Notes: generated from the sequence alone by a model not told the origin. DNA of 48,953 nt from Lactobacillales bacterium (GCA_031288715.1 JAITQW010000052.1:1-48953); one strand, 5' to 3'; counted from the stretch's first letter, positions 1-8,280 are shown. Made by a program: numbers and translations.

Positions 1-132
1 AGTGATATTCTGTTGGGGAAGGCATTTCATCTTTATTCCTCCTAAATGTTTTGGGTTGGTGCTTTAAACATTTTATTAGAATTTTGATGATCTGTCTTTT
101 TTTATTTTTCAGTGGACGGTTTTATGTTACAA
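1..132 (-). mobile_element. IS30-like element, 5' end, running off the window
   Basis: The terminal inverted repeat (TTGTAACATAAAACCGTCC on the minus strand) ends at 132. It is followed by a leader, a good ribosome site (AGGAGG), and an ATG at about 31 from which a transposase would read off the left edge. The first 110 bases are near-identical to the remnant at 44491, so the element has been recently active. The family call rests on that remnant, whose frame has a helix-turn-helix of IS30 type (RAIAKILDRSHSTI). The bases GGCAAG just outside the end are shared with the 44491 copy and may belong to the element or to a preferred target. Confidence 0.75.
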
Positions 133-152
133 CTTGCCGATGATAGGTAAGT

Positions 153-269
153 TTATAATTTAGCAGAATGAACAAATTCTTCTTCCTCTACTTGATATTG
201 TTTTGTACCAATCCCAATAAAATTTCCATTAGCATTTAAATTTACAGAATGATTCGTTTTAAAAAACAT
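153..269 (-). CDS. 38-residue peptide of unknown function
   Basis: This is a short open frame with a strong ribosome site (AGAGGAG, 6 nt before ATG). The product starts MFFKTNHSVNLNANGNF and ends in an acidic stretch (VEEEEFVHSAKL). It has no signal peptide, no cysteine and no double-glycine leader, and I do not recognise it. A 12-bp-stem hairpin lies upstream at 307-345, and the IS end begins only 20 bp downstream. The hairpin arm contains GATTCGTTTTT, and a near-copy of the same word recurs inside the coding region at 251-260. The good ribosome site argues for a real gene, but it could be the remaining start of a gene cut by the IS. Confidence 0.45.
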   Translation of the reverse strand: MFFKTNHSVNLNANGNFIGIGTKQYQVEEEEFVHSAKL

Positions 270-306
270 TATGTTCTCCTCTTTACTAAAAAATAAAACT
301 GAGAAA

Positions 307-345
307 AGATTCGTTTTTATAAATTTTATTTTTAAAAACGAATCT
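307..345 (-). promoter_or_regulatory. 12-bp perfect inverted repeat upstream of the 38-residue peptide gene
   Basis: AGATTCGTTTTT and its exact complement flank a 15-nt AT-rich loop. On the minus strand the hairpin is followed by TTTTC, so it could act as a weak terminator, an attenuator or a protein-binding operator for the small gene starting at 269. No choice can be made from sequence alone. Confidence 0.5.
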
Positions 346-364
346 AAATGTCTTTTTGATTTCT

Positions 365-676
365 ATTAGAACCTGTTAACGATCTCTAGTGAAATGAATT
401 TTTGAACTATTTTTCCGTAGTTTAAGACTAAAAGCACTGCTTTTAGGATAGGAATAAAGGAAAACGAAGTTTTCTGTCAAAAACGTAAGGTTTAGCGATG
501 CTAAATCGAGGCTTTTTAACACTAGAAGCACGGCTTCTAGGTATCGAATAAAAGAAAATTTGTTGGATCAAATTTTCTTACACAGTACGGAAAAATAGCC
601 AAAATCATTCATCGCTCCGAGATCGTTAACAATATTTTTTGTGAACGATTTTTAATCGTGAAACAGGCTCTTAGAG
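365..676. repeat. Multi-hairpin palindromic repeat, full-length copy 1
   Basis: The unit is bounded by TTAGAACCTGTTAACGATCT on the left and an inverted counterpart ending AAACAGGCTCTTAGA on the right. Inside lie five successive small hairpins, at 428-446, 460-474, 491-505, 522-540 and 554-577. The first four have exactly 3-nt loops, for example CTAGAAGC-acg-GCTTCTAG. A second full copy is at 36674-37031, and end-only derivatives lie at 28165, 3327 and 34359. It has no coding frame. It is probably a non-autonomous mobile repeat or a structured RNA element. Confidence 0.75.
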
Positions 677-870
677 TTACAAGCTCTGAAGCATTTTAAT
701 TGAGTATTGGACCATTCATTTTTCATTCCCCTTTTCCTTTTCTTTTTAGTAAAACCTGAAACTGATTTTTATAACAACATAATCATCTCTGTTTTATAAT
801 TATTTTGTATTTTTTAAATTTGCTTGTTTTTTAGTATTTTAAAGAATAAATAAAAGTTATAAATTATAAA

Positions 871-905
871 AAAACTAACACTCCTTAACAAGGAGTGTTA
901 GTTTT
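871..905 (-). terminator. Rho-independent terminator of the kinase-like gene
   Basis: A perfect 16-bp stem (AAAACTAACACTCCTT and complement) with a 3-nt loop is followed on the minus strand by a T-rich run. It lies 15 bp after the stop codon of the gene at 920-2341, so that gene ends its own transcript. Confidence 0.92.
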
Positions 906-919
906 GGCTTAATGTATCT

Positions 920-2341
920 TTAGCTAAATTCAGGATCACAACCATTTATAATTACGTTGAATGAAGAGCCATAAATTCTTTTATTTTTTCTTAATTGCAT
1001 ATAGCGTTCAACAGTCTCTGCATCGTACTCTTCTACAATGAATCCAGGAATTTTTTCATTTTCTAAAACATAATTTTTAATTTCCAAAATTCTACCTTTA
1101 ACTGCTTGTAGGCGTTTTTCTCCATTGTTTCCATAGTTAATAACTCCATACAAAGCGTTTACAATAGTATCTGGATTCAATGATTTAATTTTTTCTGCCA
1201 TTTCTCTAGATATGAAAGGAAATGCTCCATTTTTTAGTTTAACAGAATAATAATTATTTTTAGCTTCTTTAATAGAAGTACTTAACCCAAAAGCATAATC
1301 ATTGTCGATTCCTATAATGTGATTACCATCGATGAAAAAATTTTTATTGTGTCGGTCGAACTGACCACAAATAGCATCCACCAAATCTAGCTCTGCACAA
1401 TTTTTTTGAATTAAAGAATTAATATTAAAGTTTTTTTGTTGGATAACAACTGAAGCAGAAAGTCCCGGAGCTTTATCCATGACAGAAACAACTCCTTTCT
1501 GTGCATTTTCCCCTAGATTTGTAGGAACGATTACATGTAATCCAAGAATATTATTAACTATAGATTCTCCTTGGTCTCGCATAGCCATTTCGTTTTCTAT
1601 TAATGTTCCGTCAGGGGTATTATTATCAATATATCCCATGTCTATTAAAGACAGTCTATTCATTTTATCAATTTTTGTAAATCTATTTGCTAATTTAACG
1701 ATTTTACTGTTTCCATTTAAAAATATTTCTTGAACTTCACTTAATGCGCCCGGTAATTTATCAAAATCATGTAACTCATTATTAGAAAATTGTACCATTT
1801 GAGACATATATAAAATCTCTTGAGCTGTTAATTTGTTTATAGCTGGAATTATATCTTCAATCTTAGCGCCGTTTTCAACGGCTTTTTTCATTTTATGATA
1901 GAACGAGTTGAAAGCTACCGGTATAAAAGCACGTTTTGGAATGAAATTTTGTAAAAATAAACTTATATGTTGAATGATTTCAATTTCTTTTTTATCTTTG
2001 CTATTTTTCAAAGTTTCTATTAATTTTAAACAAGAAGGCTCAACATTTTGGTATGCGATAGCAACTTCTTTATTTAGTTTAAAAATATCTTCTATTTCTG
2101 TAGCATTTATTAGTTTAGAATTAAGTGCTTTTTTCAAGATTTGAATACTTTTTTGATATTCATTTTTAGCAAGGCGTTTTTCTGAGTTAAAGAAAATAAT
2201 ATTTTCCAGTTTTTTGGAAATGATTTCAGATTGCTTGTCTAAAAACGATTGGTATTGAATAGTTTGTTCTGCCTGAGCATTTGTATTTATGATAAATGTT
2301 GCAGTTAAAACGACAAAAATACTTAAAATTCTTTTTTTCAT
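920..2341 (-). CDS. Secreted protein with PI3/4-kinase-like catalytic loop
   Basis: This is a 473-residue protein. Residues 1-24 form a signal peptide (basic MKKR, hydrophobic core, cleavage near AQA-E), so it is exported. Residues about 30-230 are helical and lysine-rich with no recognised domain. The C-terminal half resembles a kinase fold. Asp329-Arg-His-x-x-Asn334 (DRHNKN) and, 12 residues after Asn334, Asp346-Asn-Asp348 (GIDNDYAFG) match the DRHxxN...IDxG catalytic and metal-binding pattern of PI3/PI4 kinases and HipA/FAM20-type kinases. Upstream, an acidic helix (ENEMAMRDQG), NNILGL and a PG turn look like N-lobe elements. The substrate is unknown: a host lipid, a protein, or none. The gene stands alone with its own terminator (871-905) and a 9-G tract in its leader. 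The signal peptide and motif are seen; kinase activity is inferred. Confidence 0.7.
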   Translation of the reverse strand: MKKRILSIFVVLTATFIINTNAQAEQTIQYQSFLDKQSEIISKKLENIIFFNSEKRLAKNEYQKSIQILKKALNSKLINATEIEDIFKLNKEVAIAYQNVEPSCLKLIETLKNSKDKKEIEIIQHISLFLQNFIPKRAFIPVAFNSFYHKMKKAVENGAKIEDIIPAINKLTAQEILYMSQMVQFSNNELHDFDKLPGALSEVQEIFLNGNSKIVKLANRFTKIDKMNRLSLIDMGYIDNNTPDGTLIENEMAMRDQGESIVNNILGLHVIVPTNLGENAQKGVVSVMDKAPGLSASVVIQQKNFNINSLIQKNCAELDLVDAICGQFDRHNKNFFIDGNHIIGIDNDYAFGLSTSIKEAKNNYYSVKLKNGAFPFISREMAEKIKSLNPDTIVNALYGVINYGNNGEKRLQAVKGRILEIKNYVLENEKIPGFIVEEYDAETVERYMQLRKNKRIYGSSFNVIINGCDPEFS

Positions 2342-2349
2342 TTATATGT

Positions 2350-2358
2350 CCCCCCCCC
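2350..2358 (-). promoter_or_regulatory. 9-G homopolymer at the ribosome-binding position
   Basis: Nine consecutive G residues on the minus strand end 8 nt before the ATG of the kinase-like gene and occupy the place of the Shine-Dalgarno sequence. A TATAGT hexamer (2367-2372) 8 bp upstream could be a -10 box, which would put transcription start beside the tract. Slippage in such a tract would alter ribosome binding or promoter spacing. Confidence 0.6.
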
Positions 2359-2393
2359 ATTAATTTACTATAAACTAATTTAGGGCATTAATT

Positions 2394-2413
2394 AAAAAAG
2401 GGATTTTTATCCC
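2394..2413 (-). terminator. Terminator-like hairpin in the leader of the kinase-like gene
   Basis: On the minus strand GGGAT-AAAA-ATCCC is followed by six T residues. It lies about 53 nt upstream of the start codon at 2341. It may close a transcript from further upstream or act as an attenuator. The remaining spacer, 2414-2630, shows no further gene or clear site. Confidence 0.5.
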
Positions 2414-2629
2414 AATATATATTTTTGTCGTCGTATCAAGAGATTTAAAATTTTATAACAGCTCTATCGTAATAAGCAGAAAAAACATTTATTGCGAGTG
2501 ACCCTTATTTCGGACAAGTCTATTGTAGCTATAAAGGTTTTCTTATCAAGATCAGATCATATTTGTGATAGATATATATGTGTGATTATTTTGTTTCATT
2601 TCTTTCAAAACAACCTGTTCCAAAGAGCT

Positions 2630-2675
2630 AAAAAAAGCAAGTCCGGCAGGCTCATCTTGCACCCCTAAACTTGCT
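2630..2675 (-). terminator. Probable terminator after rpoE
   Basis: On the minus strand AGCAAGT pairs with ACTTGCT across a 26-nt loop and is followed by TTTTTT. The loop is large, so the structure is weaker than a classical terminator, but its position 15 bp after the rpoE stop fits. Confidence 0.5.
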
Positions 2676-2689
2676 AAAAATAATCCAAC

Positions 2690-3316
2690 CTATTCTTCTG
2701 CTGGCTCCTCAGCATCTAGCCCCTCTTCACTAGAATCCTTCTCAGATAACGCCTCATCCACAATCACCGAATCGATGATTTCCTTCTCTCCTATTTCAAC
2801 CACAACTTCCTTCAACTCGCTATCATAAGCAACAACTTCTTCTTTTTCATCATCTTCCTTGCCGTCAATCGAAAGTTCATCATCGTTTTCATCATTGCCA
2901 AAATTTTCATCTTCTACATCATCATTATTCCAATCAATCGCATCATCATCGCCTTCATTAATAAAAGCATTCACACGTTTTTTCTTCTTTTTGCGAGGAA
3001 CACCTTCTTCATCGTCTTCCTCCACACTAATTAATTCTTCATCGATCTCATCAATCGCATACCAAGAACGCAAACCCCAACTATTATCTCCGAGATAAAT
3101 AAAGCTTCCGTTTACATTCAAGTCCGTATAAAATTGTGAAAGTTGTTCTCTAATTTCAATATCTGTTTTCCCTAAATACACCTGAATCTCATTTACCAAA
3201 TCAGAAAATTCAATCTTAGCTCCTTTTTTCTCTAAAAAAGCATGCGCCACCTCAATCATTGAAAATTCTTCTCGTTTTTGAATCTCAAAAATATCTAATT
3301 CCAATTTATTCCACAC
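2690..3316 (-). CDS. rpoE: DNA-directed RNA polymerase delta subunit
   Basis: Delta binds RNA polymerase and increases recycling and promoter selectivity; it is restricted to Bacilli and close relatives. Residues 1-90 form the folded HARE-type winged-helix domain (MIEVAHAFL, then [32 protein letters not shown]). From about 95 to 208 the chain is disordered and extremely Asp/Glu-rich, broken by one basic patch (RKKKKKR) typical of delta. At 208 residues it is somewhat longer than the usual 170-200. The start ATG follows AAGGGGTG. CTP synthase (pyrG), the common downstream neighbour, is absent. Gene identity is secure. Confidence 0.95.
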   Translation of the reverse strand: MWNKLELDIFEIQKREEFSMIEVAHAFLEKKGAKIEFSDLVNEIQVYLGKTDIEIREQLSQFYTDLNVNGSFIYLGDNSWGLRSWYAIDEIDEELISVEEDDEEGVPRKKKKKRVNAFINEGDDDAIDWNNDDVEDENFGNDENDDELSIDGKEDDEKEEVVAYDSELKEVVVEIGEKEIIDSVIVDEALSEKDSSEEGLDAEEPAEE

Positions 3317-3326
3317 CCCTTATCTC

Positions 3327-3410
3327 TTAGAAACCTGTTTAACGATTAAAAATCGCTTACAAAACATTGTTAATGATCTTCAGCGATGAATGATTTTAAC
3401 TCTTAAATCG
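3327..3410. repeat. Palindromic repeat family, partial copy
   Basis: TTAGAAACCTGTTTAACGATTAAAAATCG is followed by TTGTTAATGATCTTCAGCGATGAATGATTTT, matching one terminus of the repeat at 365-676 read inward from its right end. The word ACGATT-aaa-AATCG again forms a hairpin with a 3-nt loop. It lies in the spacer upstream of rpoE. Confidence 0.6.
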
Positions 3411-3444
3411 TCAACATACTCTAAGTAAAATATGTTTATCATGT

Positions 3445-4479
3445 CTATTTCACAAATAACTTTGCTTTCCATTCTTTAAGCGCATATTGATCCTTTAAAA
3501 TCATCTGCTTAACGGCCAACAAAATATCTTCAATTTGCGGTATACTTGATCTTTCTAATCCTTCTGCCACAGGAGTAGGAGTAAAAGCTGCACCTATTCG
3601 CTTAATTGGTGCATTAAGTGAATAGAAAGCTCTGGATTCAACAATCATCGCTGAAAGTTCCGCGCCAAAACCACTTTCCTTTACTTCTTCTGTCACAATC
3701 ATCACTCGTCCCGTCTTTTCAACCGAACGAATCAAAGTTTCTTTGTCCAAAGGAACTAGCGTTCGTGGATCAATGACTTCTACGGAAATACCTTGAAATT
3801 TCAACTGTTCTGCTGCAATTAATGCAAAGTTTACCATGCGAGAAGTCGCAATAATCGTCACGTCTTCTCCTTCTCTTTTAATATCTGCTACTCCAATTGG
3901 TAACATATACATCTCATCAGGAACTTCCATTACATGATCATATAACATCTTATGCTCAAAAAAGATAACAGGGTTCTCATCTTGAATAGCAGAAAGCAAT
4001 AGCCCCTTTGCATCATAAGCATTTGATGGTGCGATCACTATCAATCCAGGAACATGAGTAAACCAACTTTCTAGACTTTGAGAATGCTGTGCACCTGCTC
4101 CTGTTCCTGCTCCTAAAGGTGCTCTTAAAACAAAAGGCACACTTACATCTTTCCCACTCATATATCGCATTTTCGCTGCCTGATTCACCAATTGATCCAT
4201 CGCAACCGTAACAAAATCACTAAAATGGAGTTCCATCACAGGTCGCATTCCAAGCATTGCAGAACCTACACAAATTCCAACCATAGCACTTTCAGAAATT
4301 GGAGTCTCTCGAACGCGCTCCCCTCCAAATTCCTCTAACAATCCAGAAACTACACCAAATCCTCCACCATAAACACCTATATCTTCTCCGATTAAATAAA
4401 CTTGTTCATTTTTACGCATTGCTTGTCTCATTGACTCATTCAATGCCTTACGGTAAGTCTTTTTAGTCAATGAGCTCAC
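3445..4479 (-). CDS. Thiamine-dependent 2-oxo-acid/acetoin dehydrogenase E1, beta subunit
   Basis: With the alpha subunit this forms an alpha2beta2 E1 that decarboxylates pyruvate, acetoin or a branched 2-oxo acid onto thiamine diphosphate. Family marks are GEDIGVYGGGFGVVSGL, the ETPISESAMVGICVGSAMLGMRPVMELHF block split over residues 59-87, and the C-terminal VIDPRTLVPLDKETL and EEVKESGFGAEL motifs. At 344 residues it is slightly longer than usual (about 325) because of a lysine-containing C-terminal tail. It overlaps the alpha gene by 17 nt. A GTG at 4479 opens the frame, but TTG at 4470 behind AGGTGAG fits the family N-terminus better. No E2 or E3 gene follows, so the partner core must lie elsewhere or be lost. 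Confidence 0.88.
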   Translation of the reverse strand: MSSLTKKTYRKALNESMRQAMRKNEQVYLIGEDIGVYGGGFGVVSGLLEEFGGERVRETPISESAMVGICVGSAMLGMRPVMELHFSDFVTVAMDQLVNQAAKMRYMSGKDVSVPFVLRAPLGAGTGAGAQHSQSLESWFTHVPGLIVIAPSNAYDAKGLLLSAIQDENPVIFFEHKMLYDHVMEVPDEMYMLPIGVADIKREGEDVTIIATSRMVNFALIAAEQLKFQGISVEVIDPRTLVPLDKETLIRSVEKTGRVMIVTEEVKESGFGAELSAMIVESRAFYSLNAPIKRIGAAFTPTPVAEGLERSSIPQIEDILLAVKQMILKDQYALKEWKAKLFVK

Positions 4480-5443
4480 CTACTCTTCCTGCATAAACAT
4501 TATTATAGAGTAATTCTGAACTAGGTTCATCATCTTGCTCCACTAAATTCATCAATTCTTGAATCTCCAAAAACATTTCTTCGCGAATTTTCATAATTTC
4601 TTCCCGCGACAAAACAGCCTCATCCAATCCTTTTCTCTCCAAACGAAAAATAGGATCATTTACTTCTATCCAGTGATCACGTTCTTCTTGCTTACGATAT
4701 CGTTCTTCATCTGATTTAGAATGACCTGCCTGGCGGTAAGTAATAGCTTCAATGAATGTCGGTCCTTTACCATCTCTTGCTTTCTTAGTTGCCTTATTCA
4801 CCGTATTTGCCACAAGTTCTACATCATTACCATCAATGGTAATTCCATCCATTCCATAGCTTTCAGCGCGTTTAGATAATCGATCAATCTTAACCATCTT
4901 TTGAATATCACTACTCATAGCATATTGATTATTCTCAATCACAAAAAGAACGGGTAAACTCCAAATAGCTACTAAATTTGCTGCTTCATGAAAAACTCCC
5001 TGGTTAATCGCACCATCCCCTGCAAAACAAACAACAACCTGCCCTATATTCTGCATTTGAGAAGCTAGCGCAGCTCCCGCTGCAATCGGAAACCCACCAC
5101 CAACAATTCCGTTAGAAGCAAGTGCACCCACGCTTATATCTGAAAGATGCATGCTACCACCTTTACCATGATTTATACCTGTTTCTTTTCCAAGAATCTC
5201 CGCCAACATCCCGCGCACCGACATTCCCTTCGCAATTGAATGCCCATGATTACGATGGGTTGAAGTCATTAAATCATCTGCACGAAGCACACTCATTGCA
5301 CCAACAGCAACTGCTTCCTGTCCAATACATAAATGCATTGTGCCATGAATTTTTCCTTCTTGGTATAATTCTTGCAACTTCTCTTCAAATAATCGAATAC
5401 GCCACATCTGAGTAAGAAAATTCTTCATTTTCTCTTTATTCAT
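4463..5443 (-). CDS. Thiamine-dependent 2-oxo-acid/acetoin dehydrogenase E1, alpha subunit
   Basis: The 326-residue E1 alpha carries the thiamine-diphosphate site: GDGAINQGVFHEAAN then IENNQYAMS (the GDG...NN motif, residues about 165-197). Other marks are HLCIGQEAVAVGAM, STHRNHGHSIAKG, HGKGGSMHL and YRQAGHSKSD (phosphorylation-loop region). It most resembles acetoin dehydrogenase AcoA or bacterial pyruvate dehydrogenase alpha; substrate cannot be fixed from sequence. It is the first gene of a two-gene operon with a plausible promoter at 5554-5581 and an MITE just upstream of that (5610-5689). The ATG follows AAGGAG. The lipoyl-bearing E2 and E3 subunits are not encoded nearby. Confidence 0.9.
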   Translation of the reverse strand: MNKEKMKNFLTQMWRIRLFEEKLQELYQEGKIHGTMHLCIGQEAVAVGAMSVLRADDLMTSTHRNHGHSIAKGMSVRGMLAEILGKETGINHGKGGSMHLSDISVGALASNGIVGGGFPIAAGAALASQMQNIGQVVVCFAGDGAINQGVFHEAANLVAIWSLPVLFVIENNQYAMSSDIQKMVKIDRLSKRAESYGMDGITIDGNDVELVANTVNKATKKARDGKGPTFIEAITYRQAGHSKSDEERYRKQEERDHWIEVNDPIFRLERKGLDEAVLSREEIMKIREEMFLEIQELMNLVEQDDEPSSELLYNNVYAGRVGELID

Positions 5444-5553
5444 GATATGGGGCTCCTTTTTATCTTACAAATACTAATTAGATCTAAACCTTTGAAAGTA
5501 GCCTACTCTATAATCCTTTCTTAAAATTTTAAAAACAAACACACTTATTAACT

Positions 5554-5581
5554 AGTATAAAGTTTTTTCAAGAACTTGCAA
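5554..5581 (-). promoter_or_regulatory. Candidate sigma-A promoter of the E1 alpha/beta operon
   Basis: On the minus strand TTGCAA, a 16-bp spacer and TATACT lie about 110 bp upstream of the E1 alpha start. The match to the housekeeping consensus is good (4/6 and 5/6). Confidence 0.55.
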
Positions 5582-5609
5582 GCAACGAATTGCCTTATCA
5601 AAAACATAA

Positions 5610-5689
5610 TTGTAACTCAAAACCGTCCACCCATCAAAACTCAGTTAATCATTGTCCAGGGAAAGGTGGACGGTTTTTTTATGTTACAA
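5610..5689. mobile_element. 80-bp MITE derived from the IS30-like element
   Basis: The left part (TTGTAACTCAAAACCGTCCACCC onward) is the 3' end seen at 34544 and 48843. The right part (GGTGGACGGTTTTTTTATGTTACAA) is the 5' end seen at 1-132. The two are joined at a GGTGGA/GTGGA overlap, and 12 bp present in the full-length 3' end are missing. It carries both termini and no coding sequence, so it could be moved by the full element's transposase. The rest of the 5444-5823 spacer holds the promoter above and nothing else recognised. Confidence 0.8.
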
Positions 5690-5823
5690 TTAATTTAATA
5701 GTTTCTTACAAACATACACCTCATTTGCGGGTTAAATAAGAATCTATCCAAGACCTGAGAGTTAAAATCACTCACTTCTCCCAGGCAGATTAACAAGCTC
5801 TCAAAAGAAAACTGTAAAAAAAA

Positions 5824-7923
5824 CTAATCTTTTAGCAACTCTTTTCTTGACGCATTCACTCGACCTTTATCATCAATCTCGGTTACTTTAACTAAGATTT
5901 CATCTCCCAATTTAACAACATCTTCAGTTTCTCGAACACGTTCTTTTGCTAGCTGAGAAATATGAACTAATGCATCTTTACCAGGCAATAAATTTACAAA
6001 TGCTCCAAATTTTTCAATCCGCACAACTTTACCAAGATATGTTTCTCCCACTTCTACATCACGCACAATATCTTCAATTATCTTCTTAGCTTGCAAAATC
6101 TTGTCAGCATCATAATGAAAAATAGAAACCAGACCCTCTTCTGTAATATCGATCTTCACACCTGTCTCATCAATAATCTTATTAATGGCTTCTCCACCTC
6201 TTCCGATCACTTCTCTAATTTTATCCACTTTAACTACAAAGCTCTCAATCTTCGGAGCATACTTAGAAAGCTCTTTACGCGGCTTATTAATAGTAGAGGT
6301 TAATACTTCCAAAATCTCTAAACGCGCCGTCTTAGCTTGTGCAAGCGCCTCTGTTAAAATTTGTTCCGTAATTCCAGCAATCTTAATATCCATCTGCAAA
6401 GCCGTAATTCCTTTTTCGGTTCCAGCCACTTTGAAATCCATGTCTCCAAAATGATCTTCCAAGCCTTGAATATCCGTCAATACTGTATAGTTATTACCAT
6501 CAGAAATTAATCCCATCGCAATTCCTGCCACAGGTGCAGTAATTGGTACCCCTCCTGCCATCAATGCCAACGTTCCTGCACAAATAGAAGCTTGTGATGA
6601 TGAACCGTTAGACTCCAAAACTTCTGCAACCAAACGAATTGCGTACGGAAACTCTTCTTCTGAAGGAAGAACTTGAGCAAGCGCACGTTCTCCCAGTGCA
6701 CCATGTCCGATTTCTCTGCGTCCAGGCGGTCTCATTCTACCAGCTTCTCCTACAGAATATTGCGGAAAATTATAATGATGTAAAAAGCGCTTGCGATAAG
6801 CTTCATCAAAGCCATCAATCAATTGTCCTTCAGATAATGGAGCCAATGACAACGCAGAAAGTGCTTGTGTTTGCCCACGAGTAAATAGACCAGAGCCATG
6901 CGCGCGTGGAAGTAAATCAATCTCTGCATTTAACATACGAATTTCATCAACTTTACGTCCATCTGGACGAACTTTATCTTCTGTAATCAAACGACGAACT
7001 TCTGTATGTTCCATAACTTCCAAAATCTCATGAACATGACGCATCATTTGATTAAGTTCTTCATCTTCAGCAAAATACTCTTCATATGCGGCAATTACTT
7101 CATCTTTAACCACCTGCGTTGCTTCTTCACGAGCAAGTTTTTCTGGTACTTGAACTGCCTGCGCAATTTTCGCGTAATATTCATCAAATATTTTTTGTTT
7201 TAAATCTTCATCTACAATCAATAATGGAACTTCCGATTTTTCTTTACCACAAGCCTCAACAATTTTCTCTTGGAAAGCAATCAGCTCCTGAATTGCTTTA
7301 TGTCCAAATAACAACGCACCTAACATAACTTCTTCCGATAATTCTTTCGCACCAGATTCTACCATGTTAATAGCGTCTTTAGTTCCCGCCACTGATAAAT
7401 CCAAGGTAGACACTAATTTTTGCTTTGCTGTTGGATTTAGAATATACTCTCCATCAATATAGCCTACTTCCACTCCTGCAATTGGACCATCAAACGGAAT
7501 ATCTGAAATTGAAAGTACCAAAGAAGAGCTAAGCATCGCAGCCATTGGTGCACTTGCATCTTCATCATATGACATAACCGTACTGGTTACTTGAACTTCA
7601 TTGCGAAAGCCTTCAGCAAATAACGGACGAATCGGACGATCGATCAAACGTGCCGTCAAAGTCGCATCTGTTGAAGGACGACCTTCTCGCTTGTTAAATC
7701 CTCCAGGAATTTTTCCAGCAGCATACATCTTTTCTTCATAGTTAATTGTTAATGGAAAGAAATCTCCATCGATCGGTTTCTTACCCATAACAGCAGCACA
7801 GAGAACGACCGTATCTGCATAACGAACAAATGCTGCCCCATTTGCTTGTTTGGCTACTTGTCCCACTTCAACTTGTAACGGACGTCCACCCCAATTCATT
7901 TTAAAAATTTGTTTTTCTGACAT
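5824..7923 (-). CDS. pnp: Polyribonucleotide nucleotidyltransferase (PNPase)
   Basis: PNPase degrades RNA 3'-to-5' using phosphate and is a core part of bacterial RNA turnover. The 699-residue chain has the usual order: two RNase PH domains (first with [11 protein letters not shown] and [11 protein letters not shown]; second with [26 protein letters not shown] and the catalytic [19 protein letters not shown] block split over residues about 485-503), then a KH domain with [15 protein letters not shown] and a C-terminal S1 domain ([22 protein letters not shown]). The start ATG follows AGAAGGAG. It lies downstream of rpsO as in most bacteria, separated by a strong structured terminator at 8196-8280. 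Confidence 0.98.
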   Translation of the reverse strand: MSEKQIFKMNWGGRPLQVEVGQVAKQANGAAFVRYADTVVLCAAVMGKKPIDGDFFPLTINYEEKMYAAGKIPGGFNKREGRPSTDATLTARLIDRPIRPLFAEGFRNEVQVTSTVMSYDEDASAPMAAMLSSSLVLSISDIPFDGPIAGVEVGYIDGEYILNPTAKQKLVSTLDLSVAGTKDAINMVESGAKELSEEVMLGALLFGHKAIQELIAFQEKIVEACGKEKSEVPLLIVDEDLKQKIFDEYYAKIAQAVQVPEKLAREEATQVVKDEVIAAYEEYFAEDEELNQMMRHVHEILEVMEHTEVRRLITEDKVRPDGRKVDEIRMLNAEIDLLPRAHGSGLFTRGQTQALSALSLAPLSEGQLIDGFDEAYRKRFLHHYNFPQYSVGEAGRMRPPGRREIGHGALGERALAQVLPSEEEFPYAIRLVAEVLESNGSSSQASICAGTLALMAGGVPITAPVAGIAMGLISDGNNYTVLTDIQGLEDHFGDMDFKVAGTEKGITALQMDIKIAGITEQILTEALAQAKTARLEILEVLTSTINKPRKELSKYAPKIESFVVKVDKIREVIGRGGEAINKIIDETGVKIDITEEGLVSIFHYDADKILQAKKIIEDIVRDVEVGETYLGKVVRIEKFGAFVNLLPGKDALVHISQLAKERVRETEDVVKLGDEILVKVTEIDDKGRVNASRKELLKD

Positions 7924-8195
7924 CTCTATCTCCTTCTTTTTAAAACTAAGTTTGTTATATACATTTTACTTCTAACTCTATTAGTTGATTAACTTGAAAG
8001 TCATCTATAAATTTGGAGAAATTATTTAAATAAATATAATGTCAAAAATAGCTTATTTATGACTATTATGAATTATTCAATAGACATTAATTAATCAATT
8101 ACTAAACAAGAAAGAATCAAAACCCTAAGTTCCTTTTCTTTTCATATTAGTAAAATCGAACATGCTAAGCGTATTCATTATAATTTTTACTTATA

Positions 8196-8280
8196 AAAAA
8201 GAAAAGGAGGATGAAATTGTACTTTAGCAAACCTCTTTACTCAAAAGTAAAGAAATTTACTAAGCTTAATATCTTCCTCC
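8196..8280 (-). terminator. Large two-part hairpin terminator between rpsO and pnp
   Basis: On the minus strand GGAGGAAGAT pairs partially with ATCCTCC. Nested inside is an 18-bp stem (including G-U pairs) closed by TTTG, whose apical part is CTTTACT-TTTG-AGTAAAG. TTTTCTTTTTT follows directly. It should end most rpsO transcripts. The long double strand could also be a processing site for RNase III upstream of pnp. The rest of the spacer to 7924 has no recognised gene. Confidence 0.8.

Noticed and set aside
652..726. 24-codon frame (MKNEWSNTQLKCF...) with AAAAGGGGA ribosome site
   Set aside because: It ends inside the repeat terminus, which supplies its last codons and stop, and the product has no recognisable feature; the ribosome-like site alone is too little.
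2859..3098. Serine-rich open frame on the plus strand
   Set aside because: It is the complement of the Asp/Glu-rich tail of rpoE; the biased codons produce it.
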